Of a DNA stretch of 12,715 nucleotides, positions 6,326 through 12,715 are shown piece by piece. Origin of the DNA: an uncultured Oscillospiraceae bacterium (GTDB taxonomy: Bacteria > Bacillota_A > Clostridia > Oscillospirales > Acutalibacteraceae); contig CAJLZR010000007.1 of the NCBI GenBank assembly GCA_905211185.1, positions 1-12,715 of the forward strand. The letters are read 5' to 3'. The notes under the pieces are model-generated. The model was not told the origin of the DNA and did no database searches. It saw only the letters and a list, made by a program, of their open reading frames with translations. Made by a program: the position numbers and the translations under genes. The first letter of the stretch is position 1, and each line of letters begins with the position of its first letter.

Positions 6326-6688
6326 TTAATCATCGCTGTATTTTTCAGTAATTTTCAAAATTTTTTTTAAATCTTCAAAAACAAGCTTTTGTTTTTGCAA
6401 AAGTTCTTCGCTTTGCAACTTTTTTATAATATTTTCGATTTTGGCAAAGTCAGATTTTATTAAATCCATCTTTTTTAAAAAACCAAGCTCATTTTCAAAT
6501 TTCATAAGCGCGCTTTCGGAATGCTTAACGGAATCAAAAACCGCTTGTCTGCTCTTATTTGTGTTTGCCGCAATTTCAGAAAGAGAAAAATCCTCGCTGT
6601 AATAGGCGTACAAATCTTCAAATTTAGATTTGGAAAGCATTTTTCCATATAAATCCATAAGCAGTGGGATTGTTACATTTTTATCCAA
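6326..6688 (-). CDS. ylxM: YlxM, putative SRP-associated helix-turn-helix protein
   Basis: This 120-residue protein has the YlxM/p13-like pattern: a sigma-factor region-4-like helix-turn-helix (about residues 20-56, FEDLYAYYSEDFSLSEIAAN and KSRQAVFDSV) and a charged C-terminal helix. YlxM is encoded directly upstream of ffh in many Firmicutes and is thought to modulate SRP. Here the spacing to ffh is 21 bp on the same strand, so the two are co-transcribed. The chosen start is TTG 6688, with GGGAG about ten bases upstream. Length and context are typical. The protein itself looks intact even though its partner Ffh is chimeric, which argues that this is the authentic ffh locus and that the break lies inside ffh. 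Confidence 0.87.
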   Translation of the reverse strand: MDKNVTIPLLMDLYGKMLSKSKFEDLYAYYSEDFSLSEIAANTNKSRQAVFDSVKHSESALMKFENELGFLKKMDLIKSDFAKIENIIKKLQSEELLQKQKLVFEDLKKILKITEKYSDD

Positions 6689-6747
6689 AACTAAACGCTC
6701 CCTAAATTTATATTGTTGTCAAGTAAAATACTTTACACGCTATTTTT

Positions 6748-6776
6748 AGAATATACTATTTTGATAATCGTGTCAA
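6748..6776 (-). promoter_or_regulatory. Promoter of ylxM-ffh
   Basis: Minus-strand TTGACA (6776-6771) is a perfect -35. The -10 is TATTCT at 17-base spacing (6753-6748) or TATATT at 15 bases (6755-6750). It overlaps the divergent deacetylase promoter. Confidence 0.5.
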
Positions 6777-6789
6777 TAGTTTTTTTAAT
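6761..6789 (+). promoter_or_regulatory. Promoter of the deacetylase-amidase-murD cluster
   Basis: TTGATA (6761-6766), a 17-base spacer and TTTAAT (6784-6789), each 5 of 6 to consensus. The -35 elements of this and the opposite ylxM promoter are only four bases apart, so the two polymerases should compete for the region. Confidence 0.5.
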
Positions 6790-6859
6790 ATCATAATAAG
6801 TAAAATTCAACATATAGATTTAAATATAAAACAAAATAATTTGATGGGAAAATAAAAAT

Positions 6860-7750
6860 ATGAAAGTCAAAATCTTTATACCTAAAAAATTAAAGAAAAA
6901 TATAATCCTTGCCGCTTCCCTTTCAGTACTTTTCATAACCTCTTTATTTTGCGTATCTTTTTGCTTGCATGAAAATAATTCTTCGAATAAATCCGAAAGC
7001 ATAAAACTCCCTGTTATAATGTACCACCTTATTCTTAAAAATCCGGGAAGCAAAAACAGATTTATCGTTTCGGAAAAAATTTTTGAAAATGACCTAAAAT
7101 ATATAAAAAACAACGGATTTACGACAATACTTGTAAAAGACTTGATTAATTACACCGAAAATAAAAAAGAATTACCCGAAAAACCAATTCTTTTAACTTT
7201 CGATGACGGTGCTTATAACAACTATTTATATGCTTTTCCGCTCGCTCAAAAATATAATGCAAAATTTGTATTTTCGCCTATTGGAAAAGAAGCGGATAGA
7301 TATGAAAAAAGCCACGATGAAAACCCAAGTTATTCCCATACAAATTGGGGAAAAATTATAGAAATGTCGAAATCCGAATTGGTAGAAATTCAAAATCATA
7401 CGTACAACATGCACGGCTCCAAGAAGCCAAGAATAGGATGTACAAAAGCCAAAAACGAAACTGATGAAAAATACAAAGAAAACTTAGCAAAAGATTTATT
7501 AAAAGAGCAAAAACTGATTGAAGAAAAAACAGGAATAAAACCAACCGCCTTTTTTTATCCCTTTGGTGCAATAAGCGATAAATCGGAAGAAATTATTAAA
7601 TCTCTCGGATTTAAAGCAACTTTTGACTGCGAAAACAAAATGAACTTTATTACCAAAGACCCCACTTGTTTATTTAGGTTACATAGGTTTTTAAGGCCAC
7701 CCGACGTTTCTTCCGAAGAATTCTTTGAAAAAATTAATAAAAACAAATAA
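6860..7750 (+). CDS. Membrane-anchored polysaccharide deacetylase (NodB family)
   Basis: This 296-residue protein has an N-terminal membrane anchor or signal segment (about residues 13-36) after a Lys-rich start, then an extracellular NodB (carbohydrate esterase 4) domain. Motifs seen are VIMYH (52-56), TFDDG (113-117, catalytic Asp115 and metal Asp116), the metal-binding HTYNMH (H180, H185), FYPFG (232-236) and RLHRF (273-277). Such enzymes remove acetyl groups from peptidoglycan or other cell-wall glycans on the outer face of the membrane, often giving lysozyme resistance. The exact substrate cannot be told. The variant HTYNMH is usual for clostridial relatives. The next gene starts 14 bp after the stop, so the two are probably translated together, and murD follows. 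The Shine-Dalgarno is weak (GGGA). It is the first gene of the plus-strand cluster. Confidence 0.9.
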   Translation: MKVKIFIPKKLKKNIILAASLSVLFITSLFCVSFCLHENNSSNKSESIKLPVIMYHLILKNPGSKNRFIVSEKIFENDLKYIKNNGFTTILVKDLINYTENKKELPEKPILLTFDDGAYNNYLYAFPLAQKYNAKFVFSPIGKEADRYEKSHDENPSYSHTNWGKIIEMSKSELVEIQNHTYNMHGSKKPRIGCTKAKNETDEKYKENLAKDLLKEQKLIEEKTGIKPTAFFYPFGAISDKSEEIIKSLGFKATFDCENKMNFITKDPTCLFRLHRFLRPPDVSSEEFFEKINKNK

Positions 7751-7751
7751 T

Positions 7752-7755
7752 GGAG
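7752..7755 (+). promoter_or_regulatory. Shine-Dalgarno deciding the TTG start of the amidase-like gene
   Basis: GGAG (in TGGAGTGAT) lies nine bases before TTG 7765, supporting this non-ATG start immediately after the deacetylase stop. Confidence 0.6.
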
Positions 7756-7764
7756 TGATATAAT

Positions 7765-8472
7765 TTGCCAACTGTTTTTTTAAGTTACGAAAACAATATA
7801 AGTACAAATGCTTTTTTAAGAAGCAAATCGGAGTATTATTTAAAACTGATAATAAAACAAACTATGGAATGTTTAAATTCAAACTGCATAAGCTATGTTA
7901 CCCACAAAAACTCAAACCCCAAAAATGAAATTGACGCAAATATAATTTTATCTACCGCCGGAAATCAAAAATTGCTCCCATACAACCAAAATGGAATACA
8001 AATATTTTTTACACCCGGAAACCCAAAATCAAAAAGGCTCGCAGAGATAATGGCAGAAAATTTAAAAAATATATATTACAGTCCATTAGGTATTACTATA
8101 CACCCCAAAGAAAAAAATCAATCAAACGGAAGATCGCTCGTCGGAACGTATGTGTATATGCGTTTAGGGAATGAAAAAAGCAAGAAGGATATGCTGTGGC
8201 TAAAGGAAAACACAGAAGAAATTTCCCAAAATATTATAATGTCCCTGACGGAATATTTCGGATTACCTTTTGCGCCTTGCATGAGACCTCTAAAAGGAAT
8301 AGCAAAACTTGATTCAAACATTTTTTCCAAACCAAGCAAAAAATCTAAAATTATAGGTTACATAGCAAAAAACAAAAAAACACAAATTAGCGGGCAGTGG
8401 GAAGATTGGTACATAATAGGGCAAAATCATAATTTAGGGTATGTTCCAAGCAAATTCATAGATATAATATAA
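7765..8472 (+). CDS. Degenerate N-acetylmuramoyl-L-alanine amidase-like protein with C-terminal SH3 domain
   Basis: Residues 3-168 follow the layout of family-3 amidases: VFLSYENN at the start, DANIILSTAGN (57-67) where active enzymes have ADIxISIHSN, GIQIFFTPGNPKSKRLAEIMAENL (77-100), and an ending DMLWLKENTEEISQNIIMSLTEYFGLPF (142-169) typical of clostridial amidases. Residues 178-232 form a bacterial SH3 domain (GIAKLDSNIFSKPSKKSKIIGYI, WYII, LGYVPSKFI). By my alignment the zinc-binding His is Ala65 and the catalytic Glu in VExGFHDN is Arg133, so catalysis is doubtful and a wall-binding or regulatory role is more likely. There is no signal peptide or membrane segment, which is odd for a protein acting on peptidoglycan. 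It sits between a wall deacetylase and MurD. Fold assignment is moderately sure; the loss of active residues is inferred by eye. Confidence 0.75.
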   Translation: MPTVFLSYENNISTNAFLRSKSEYYLKLIIKQTMECLNSNCISYVTHKNSNPKNEIDANIILSTAGNQKLLPYNQNGIQIFFTPGNPKSKRLAEIMAENLKNIYYSPLGITIHPKEKNQSNGRSLVGTYVYMRLGNEKSKKDMLWLKENTEEISQNIIMSLTEYFGLPFAPCMRPLKGIAKLDSNIFSKPSKKSKIIGYIAKNKKTQISGQWEDWYIIGQNHNLGYVPSKFIDII

Positions 8473-8553
8473 TTATAATTTTATATACATAGACATATTT
8501 TTGATATGGCTGTAAAATAAAATCAATATTTTAATTAAAAAAGGTGATAAAAA

Positions 8554-9975
8554 GTGCAAGAAAACTATATTGATTTTTTAAACAGCCTAAAAAATAAAAA
8601 AGTGATGTTTTGCGGAATAGGGCGAAGCAATTTACCACTTATAGATGTATTTACAAAAAACGGAATTAACGTTATTGCGTATGACTCTAAACCACAAGAA
8701 AAATTTGATGCCAAAATAATAGAAAAGTTAGAAAACAATCCCTTAGCTAAACTAAGATTTGCCGATGAATCCGTTTGGGACGATAATATAGATGTTATAA
8801 TAAGGACTCCGGGAATGAACTTTTTTTCCGAAAAGATAACCAAAGCAAGAGAAAAAGGGATTATTGTTACCTCCGAAATGGAAATTTTCTTTGATTACTG
8901 CCCCTGCCCTATTATTGGAATAACAGGAAGCGACGGCAAAACAACAACTTCAACATTAATCCACGAAATATTAAAAGCAGACGGCAAAACGGTACATCTT
9001 GGCGGCAATATAGGCGAGCCTTTGCTCCCGAAAATAGAAAGCATTTCCAAAAATGATATCGCCGTGGTAGAACTTTCGAGCTTTCAACTGATTTCAATGA
9101 GGCAAAGCCCCGAAACCGCAATAATTACGAATATCTCGCCCAATCACCTTGACGTCCACAAAGATATGAATGAATACATTGATGCCAAAAAACAAATTTT
9201 ACTTCACCAAAATGCTTTTTCAAAAACAATACTTAATTTCAATAATGAAATCACAAAAAATATGATTGGTCTCGTGCGAGGCAAAGCAATATTCTTTAGC
9301 AGAACAGATAATCTCCAAAATATGCCATGCAGCGTATGGGTTGACGATAATAAGAATATAATATATACCTGTAACAAAAACACAAATCAAAAAAATGAAG
9401 TAATTATAAATACTGCGGATATAAAAATCCCGGGCAACCACAATATAGAAAACTATCTGACCGCAATCGCCGCCGTACATGATATGGTTTCCCCTGAAAG
9501 CATTAAAAAAGTTGCCACTTCTTTTCCGGGCGTTAAACACAGAATTGAATTCGTAAGAGAAGTGGGCGGTGTTTCATATTATAACGATTCAATCGCCTCC
9601 AGCCCAAACAGAACCATAAGCGGCACTCTTTCATTATTTGATAAAAAAATTATTCTTATAGCCGGCGGATACGATAAAAAAATTCCGTTTGATACCCTGG
9701 CGCCTAAAATAACAGAAAAAGTTTCCACTTTAATACTTTTGGGACAAACATCGGAAAAGATATTAAACGAAATCGAAAAGCTACCCAAAAGCAAAACTGA
9801 AAATCTTAATATTATAAAAACGACTTCTATGCAAGAAGCCGTAGAAAAAGCAAAAGAAGTCTCAAAACAGGGTGATATAGTGGTACTCTCCCCCGCTTGC
9901 GCAAGTTTTGACCTTTATAAAGACTTCGAAGCACGCGGAGATCACTTTAAAGAATTGGTTAATTTATTACTATAA
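8554..9975 (+). CDS. murD: UDP-N-acetylmuramoyl-L-alanine--D-glutamate ligase MurD
   Basis: MurD adds D-glutamate to UDP-MurNAc-L-Ala in the cytoplasm, an ATP-dependent step of peptidoglycan precursor synthesis. The 473-residue length is normal. The N-terminal Rossmann-like domain binds the UDP substrate (about 1-115: KVMFCGIGRSN, IIRTPGM). The central ATPase domain carries the P-loop GITGSDGKTTT (122-132), VELSSFQL (172-179) and ISPNHLDVH (194-202). The C-terminal domain has KHRIEFV, YNDSIASSPNRT, IAGGYDKKIPF and LSPACASFDLYKDFEARGDHF. The start is GTG 8554, with AAGGTGAT close upstream. It lies 81 bp after the amidase-like gene on the same strand and is probably part of one envelope operon. 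No terminator is seen before the ankyrin gene that begins 100 bp downstream. Confidence 0.97.
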   Translation: MQENYIDFLNSLKNKKVMFCGIGRSNLPLIDVFTKNGINVIAYDSKPQEKFDAKIIEKLENNPLAKLRFADESVWDDNIDVIIRTPGMNFFSEKITKAREKGIIVTSEMEIFFDYCPCPIIGITGSDGKTTTSTLIHEILKADGKTVHLGGNIGEPLLPKIESISKNDIAVVELSSFQLISMRQSPETAIITNISPNHLDVHKDMNEYIDAKKQILLHQNAFSKTILNFNNEITKNMIGLVRGKAIFFSRTDNLQNMPCSVWVDDNKNIIYTCNKNTNQKNEVIINTADIKIPGNHNIENYLTAIAAVHDMVSPESIKKVATSFPGVKHRIEFVREVGGVSYYNDSIASSPNRTISGTLSLFDKKIILIAGGYDKKIPFDTLAPKITEKVSTLILLGQTSEKILNEIEKLPKSKTENLNIIKTTSMQEAVEKAKEVSKQGDIVVLSPACASFDLYKDFEARGDHFKELVNLLL

Positions 9976-10060
9976 TAAAGATTTTAATATTACTTCCAAC
10001 ATGGCAAATAGAAAAAACATCAAAAACACTACATCCAAATGCATTTCATCATTACCAAAA

Positions 10061-10065
10061 AAGGA
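10061..10065 (+). promoter_or_regulatory. Shine-Dalgarno of ankyrin copy 1
   Basis: AAGGA with ten-base spacing to ATG 10076, the same spacing as in copies 2 and 3. It shows that translation starts upstream of the TGA and includes the signal peptide. Confidence 0.65.
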
Positions 10066-10075
10066 TTAAAAATTA

Positions 10076-10879
10076 ATGAAACTTAAGGTAAAAATTGTAT
10101 CAGGACTTCTTTGTATATCTTACGCTTTGGGACTAATCATGCCGCACGATACTCATGCTACAGTAGATCCAAACGATGAACCTACATCACATTTTGCGCC
10201 TATTCCGGAAGAATATAGCCCTCGGGAAATAGAATTGTGATGCCAACAAGCGCAAATGGAACTCGAGTTAATGGGGAGCAGGGAAAAGATTAACTCTATT
10301 CGCGAACTTATACAAACCGGACAAGCTACCATGCAAATTGATGCACCTAACCCGGATATTCCTCAAGATCTCGTAATAGATGATCCTGACTATTTACTCA
10401 TATCAAACCTCGGCACCGCCTTACTGGCAGCATCTTTATATTATACGGTTACTAATGACCATACCCTCATAGAAAAATTAATGCAATATATAGAAATTAA
10501 TAATGTTGACGTCAACCGTTGTGAAGGCACCTTACTACATATGGCAATAGCTCAAGGGAAACCTTGTGAAAATTTTGTGCTTTTTCTTTTAGAAAAACGC
10601 CACGCCAATCCGAACATTAAAACATCCTTCGATGGCAGCACCGCTTTGCACGCTGCAGTGTTGTCCGCGCAAGCTGATATGATTAGTATTTTAATAAGCC
10701 ACGGAGCAGACGCAACCATTACCAACAATCGTGGACTAACTCCATATGCATTAGCCGACGAACCGCTTGCAAACTTTGGAATCGCTAACGAAACACTGCT
10801 GACAAAAGAAGACCGAAGAATGATAAATTCAATACGAAACATGACCTATGTATTTATTGCCCGTGGCATAACAAAATAG
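10076..10879 (+). pseudogene. Secreted ankyrin-repeat protein, copy 1, interrupted by an in-frame TGA
   Basis: ATG 10076 has AAGGA ten bases upstream and encodes MKLKVKIVSGLLCISYALGL, a signal peptide closely matching copies 2 and 3. The same frame runs on to 10879 but is broken by TGA at 10238-10240 (codon 55). Beyond it come a helical pre-ankyrin region (about residues 76-140, ending LMQYIEINNVDVN), two clear ankyrin repeats (about 150-183, GTLLHMAIAQGK, and 187-218, GSTALHAAVLSAQADMISILISHGADATI) and a partial third (RGLTPYALADE). The length of 267 codons matches copy 2. Restarting at ATG 10256 would give a 207-residue protein with no signal peptide. TGA appears to be a stop elsewhere in this window, so this is probably a nonsense mutation, a readthrough site or a base error. 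The gene follows murD by 100 bp with no clear promoter of its own. Confidence 0.75.
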
Positions 10880-10910
10880 AAACTTTTTAAGTTAATATTT
10901 TAATGTACGC

Positions 10911-10952
10911 TTTCCCAGCGAGTATGGTTTTCTGCTCACTGGGAAACTTTTT
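10911..10952 (+). terminator. Rho-independent terminator after ankyrin copy 1
   Basis: TTTCCCAGCGAG (10911-10922) pairs with CTCACTGGGAAA (10935-10946) with one mismatch, forming a 12-position stem with a 12-base loop, followed by five T (10948-10952). Confidence 0.85.
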
Positions 10953-11023
10953 ATAAAAACATGTATTCAATTAATCATAAACTGTATAAATAACAAGGGT
11001 TATTTATAAATTTTAAAAATATA

Positions 11024-11052
11024 TTGACATATAGTTAAAAATAGACTATAAT
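11024..11052 (+). promoter_or_regulatory. Consensus sigma-A promoter of ankyrin copy 2
   Basis: Perfect TTGACA (11024-11029), 17-base spacer, perfect TATAAT (11047-11052). The transcript should start near 11059, about 55 bases before ATG 11114. A fully consensus promoter suggests strong expression. Confidence 0.88.
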
Positions 11053-11113
11053 ATGACCACAATATAATTTTGCAAAATTAATTAATTTCAATTTTTAGAA
11101 AGGTATTTATTTT

Positions 11114-11875
11114 ATGAAACTCAAAACAAAAGCAAAAATTTTATCGGGAATATTATCCCTATCTTATACTTTAGGCCTCGCTGCTTCCAATACAATCTAT
11201 GCGGCAAAAAATCCCACCAGATTGCGTATAGTGCGCCGTACTACAATAGCAAATGAAGCAGGGATTGCCGGAATAGACTTACGCGATGCACTGGACTATG
11301 CATATGACGCCATCGAAATAACAGGCAATCCTCATGGTGTGGTTCAAGGCTTGGAAGACGCCGTTACCGATGGAAATATCACACTTACAATCGGAAACCT
11401 AAGCGCCGTGCCCACTGCTACCGAACTTGCCGATGCATTGGAAGTAGCTTATGAATACTTCTCACTCACCCAAGACCCTATTTTCATAAATCACCTTATT
11501 GAATATATCAGCTCTCGCCCACTTGATCTAACCGCCGACTACGGAGTATTACTCCACAAAGCTGTTTCTTTGGGGTATGGTTGCTGTAACTTTATACGCT
11601 TCTTATTAGAACGTTGCGGAGTAGACGTCAATATTCGGGATAGTAAAGGCTCCACTCCACTGCACACGGCCGCACGCCGTACGGATGAACAAGTACTAAC
11701 TCTTTTATTAGAATTCCCCGGAATTCGCACCGATATTAAAGATAACGCAGGCAACAGCGCTTATTACTATGCTGCAAGCGAACCACAAACCGTCATGAGT
11801 TTTGACGGCCAACCGGTGGAATCTACCAAAGGTCGAATGGTACGCATTTTCAACGGACATGGCGTAGCACAATAA
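11114..11875 (+). CDS. Secreted ankyrin-repeat protein, copy 2 (intact)
   Basis: This 253-residue protein begins with a signal peptide: basic MKLKTKAK, hydrophobic ILSGILSLSYTLGLAA, and probable cleavage near SNTIYAA (residues 27-31). A conserved helical region (about 76-140; ATELADALEVAYEYFSLTQDPIFINHLIEYI) is shared with copies 1 and 3. Then come two good ankyrin repeats (about 143-175 with GVLLHKAVSLGYGCCNFIRFLLERCGVDVNIRD; 178-210 with GSTPLHTAARRTDEQVLTLLLEF) and a partial third (NAGNSAYYYAASE). AAAGG lies ten bases before the ATG. It has its own consensus promoter and a terminator, so it is monocistronic. Ankyrin repeats bind proteins; secreted ones in bacteria often act on host or competitor proteins, but no target is shown here. 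There is no LPxTG motif or membrane anchor after the signal peptide, so it should be released. Confidence 0.85.
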   Translation: MKLKTKAKILSGILSLSYTLGLAASNTIYAAKNPTRLRIVRRTTIANEAGIAGIDLRDALDYAYDAIEITGNPHGVVQGLEDAVTDGNITLTIGNLSAVPTATELADALEVAYEYFSLTQDPIFINHLIEYISSRPLDLTADYGVLLHKAVSLGYGCCNFIRFLLERCGVDVNIRDSKGSTPLHTAARRTDEQVLTLLLEFPGIRTDIKDNAGNSAYYYAASEPQTVMSFDGQPVESTKGRMVRIFNGHGVAQ

Positions 11876-11900
11876 TATAATTAATTAAATAAATTTTCAC

Positions 11901-11940
11901 CTCCACAATATGCATAATTTTTTCATGTTGTGGGGTTTTT
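11901..11940 (+). terminator. Rho-independent terminator after ankyrin copy 2
   Basis: CTCCACAATATG (11901-11912) pairs with CATGTTGTGGGG (11924-11935) over 12 positions with two G-T wobbles and an 11-base loop, followed by T5 (11936-11940). Confidence 0.85.
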
Positions 11941-11992
11941 GCTTTATAATTTACAAACCGACAATTTTCCGTGGAAAGCGTAATTTACCCCC

Positions 11993-12021
11993 TTGACATT
12001 AAATTAATATAGTGTTATGAT
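11993..12021 (+). promoter_or_regulatory. Sigma-A promoter of ankyrin-family copy 3
   Basis: Perfect TTGACA (11993-11998), 17-base spacer, TATGAT (12016-12021, 5 of 6). The predicted start is near 12028, just before the palindrome at 12030. Confidence 0.85.
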
Positions 12022-12029
12022 ATCATCAA

Positions 12030-12045
12030 ATTCGAACGTTTGAAT
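12030..12045 (+). promoter_or_regulatory. Palindrome at the transcription start of copy 3, possible operator
   Basis: ATTCGAACGTTTGAAT is a 16-base inverted repeat with one mismatched pair, centred on AACGTT. It begins nine bases after the -10 and covers the start region, a normal place for a repressor site. A second short repeat (AATGA...TCATT) follows. Copy 2 has no such element. Confidence 0.4.
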
Positions 12046-12081
12046 GATTAATTCATTATATACCGAAAGGACATCTAATTT

Positions 12082-12633
12082 ATGAGCCTAAAAATCAAAG
12101 CAAAAATTTTATCGGGATTATTTAGCATAATATGCGCTTTGGGATATTTTGCACCTAACACGATAAAAGCGGTTGAACATCCCACCGTTGACCCCACAGA
12201 AAAAACCACAGCAAGCGCAGACAACGCCGAAGAAAGTATATCTTACGCCGCAGTAAGCACCGATGACACCGAAGAAAGCACAGACGACACTACAACAGAT
12301 ACAACGAGCAGCACTGTGGAGCAATTCGATTGCTTTCAATTTTCCCGCTTGTGCACTGTAGCTCAACACAACCCTCCATTTGCTAAAGAATTACAAACAA
12401 GAATAAAGAATGGTACAATTATCCTACAAGTTGATTTGTCTCCATACGCAGATGCAACATTGGAAGAAGATCTTTACTATTTACTGGTGGCTGTACATAA
12501 TTTTTGCATGCTAGCCCAAGATAGCAGCCCAATGAAAGCATCTATGGAATACATTCAAAATCAAAACATTCCAACAAGTACACGTATTGACGAATTGCCT
12601 AGTAAACCCATCCCTTTGAATTGCGTATTTTAA
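12082..12633 (+). CDS. Secreted paralog of the ankyrin family, copy 3, lacking the ankyrin repeats
   Basis: This 183-residue protein has GAAAGGA ten bases before its ATG. The signal peptide (MSLKIKAKILSGLFSIICALGYFAPNTIKA) is almost that of copy 2, even at DNA level. An acidic Thr/Ser/Asp/Glu-rich linker follows (about residues 35-80, with DDTEESTDDTTTDTTSST). Then comes the conserved pre-ankyrin helical region (about 100-163; NGTIILQVDLS, ATLEEDLYYLLVAVHNFCMLAQD, MEYIQNQNI). Where copies 1 and 2 enter the first ankyrin repeat, this protein diverges (after NIPTSTRIDE) and stops at 12633. I found no frame in the following 80 bases that restores an ankyrin repeat. It may be a truncated copy, a chimera, or a natural short form. 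The intact promoter and signal peptide argue that it is expressed and exported. Confidence 0.7.
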   Translation: MSLKIKAKILSGLFSIICALGYFAPNTIKAVEHPTVDPTEKTTASADNAEESISYAAVSTDDTEESTDDTTTDTTSSTVEQFDCFQFSRLCTVAQHNPPFAKELQTRIKNGTIILQVDLSPYADATLEEDLYYLLVAVHNFCMLAQDSSPMKASMEYIQNQNIPTSTRIDELPSKPIPLNCVF

Positions 12634-12715
12634 GAGTTATGGTGGCAAGCAACAACCATAAGTAACAACAGAACCGAGTTTTGTATTGCCATAAGGAATC
12701 ACCACAAAATAGTAG
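12634..12715. other. Window end after copy 3: imperfect hairpin, no gene seen
   Basis: TTATGGT and ACCATAA can pair a few bases after the stop (around 12637-12660), but no T-tract follows, so it is not a clear terminator. No coding frame resembling an ankyrin repeat is visible here. Confidence 0.3.

Noticed and set aside
10238..10240. TGA read as tryptophan throughout this genome
   Set aside because: TGA ends the CapD tail exactly at the expected family C-terminus, the other genes use TAA or TAG, and no other internal TGA occurs in the conserved genes.
1..12715. tRNA, rRNA, SRP RNA, CRISPR arrays, insertion sequences or integrase sites
   Set aside because: Reading both strands I saw no cloverleaf with a GTTCRA T-loop, no regularly spaced repeats, no transposase or integrase motif and no flanking inverted repeats.

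Overview
The window is AT-rich DNA from a low-GC Gram-positive bacterium, most likely a Clostridia-type member of the Firmicutes. The evidence is gdpP, RNase J, ylxM-ffh, a clostridial-type MurD with a GSDGKTT P-loop, near-consensus sigma-A promoters and strong Shine-Dalgarno sites. TGA acts as a stop at the end of the ffh/capD gene, so the code appears standard. No tRNA, rRNA, CRISPR or insertion sequence was seen.

Left part (1-4851). On the minus strand lie the 5' part of gdpP (cyclic-di-AMP phosphodiesterase, cut by the window edge) and an RNase J gene with its own promoter, a leader of about 150 nt and a terminator. rnhA (RNase HI) is on the plus strand, but its start and body are in different frames. 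Next come two minus-strand genes for small proteins with double-glycine (GG) leaders. They share the core HWxxGxLxxxVI and look like paralogous exported peptides. The second has its own promoter and a perfect 12-bp terminator stem, and it is also frameshifted just after its ATG. In both frameshifted genes one extra A in a short A-tract restores the frame.

Middle (4838-6688). ylxM and ffh form the usual operon, but Ffh is normal only through its NG (GTPase) domain. At a GGGCCC sequence it runs in frame into the C-terminal ~145 residues of a CapD/FlaA1-like nucleotide-sugar epimerase/dehydratase. The SRP M domain and the N-terminal two thirds of the CapD protein are missing. This is either a real deletion or recombination joining two genes, or an assembly chimera. 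It is the most striking object in the window.

Right part (6748-12715). A plus-strand cell-envelope cluster starts from a promoter that overlaps the ylxM promoter. It encodes a membrane-anchored polysaccharide deacetylase, a degenerate family-3 amidase-like protein with an SH3 domain, and MurD. After it come three tandem paralogs that share a signal peptide and a pre-ankyrin helical region. Copy 1 has an in-frame TGA, copy 2 is intact with two to three ankyrin repeats, and copy 3 ends before the repeats. Copies 2 and 3 each have a TTGACA-17-TATRAT promoter, and copies 1 and 2 each have a terminator.

Overall, conserved housekeeping genes alternate with small secreted-protein families (GG peptides, secreted ankyrin proteins) that suggest interaction with other cells or a host. 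There are several disruptions: two frameshifts, one nonsense codon, one truncated paralog and one gene chimera. They suggest either genome decay in a host-associated lineage or errors in the consensus sequence. Read-level checks would separate these.
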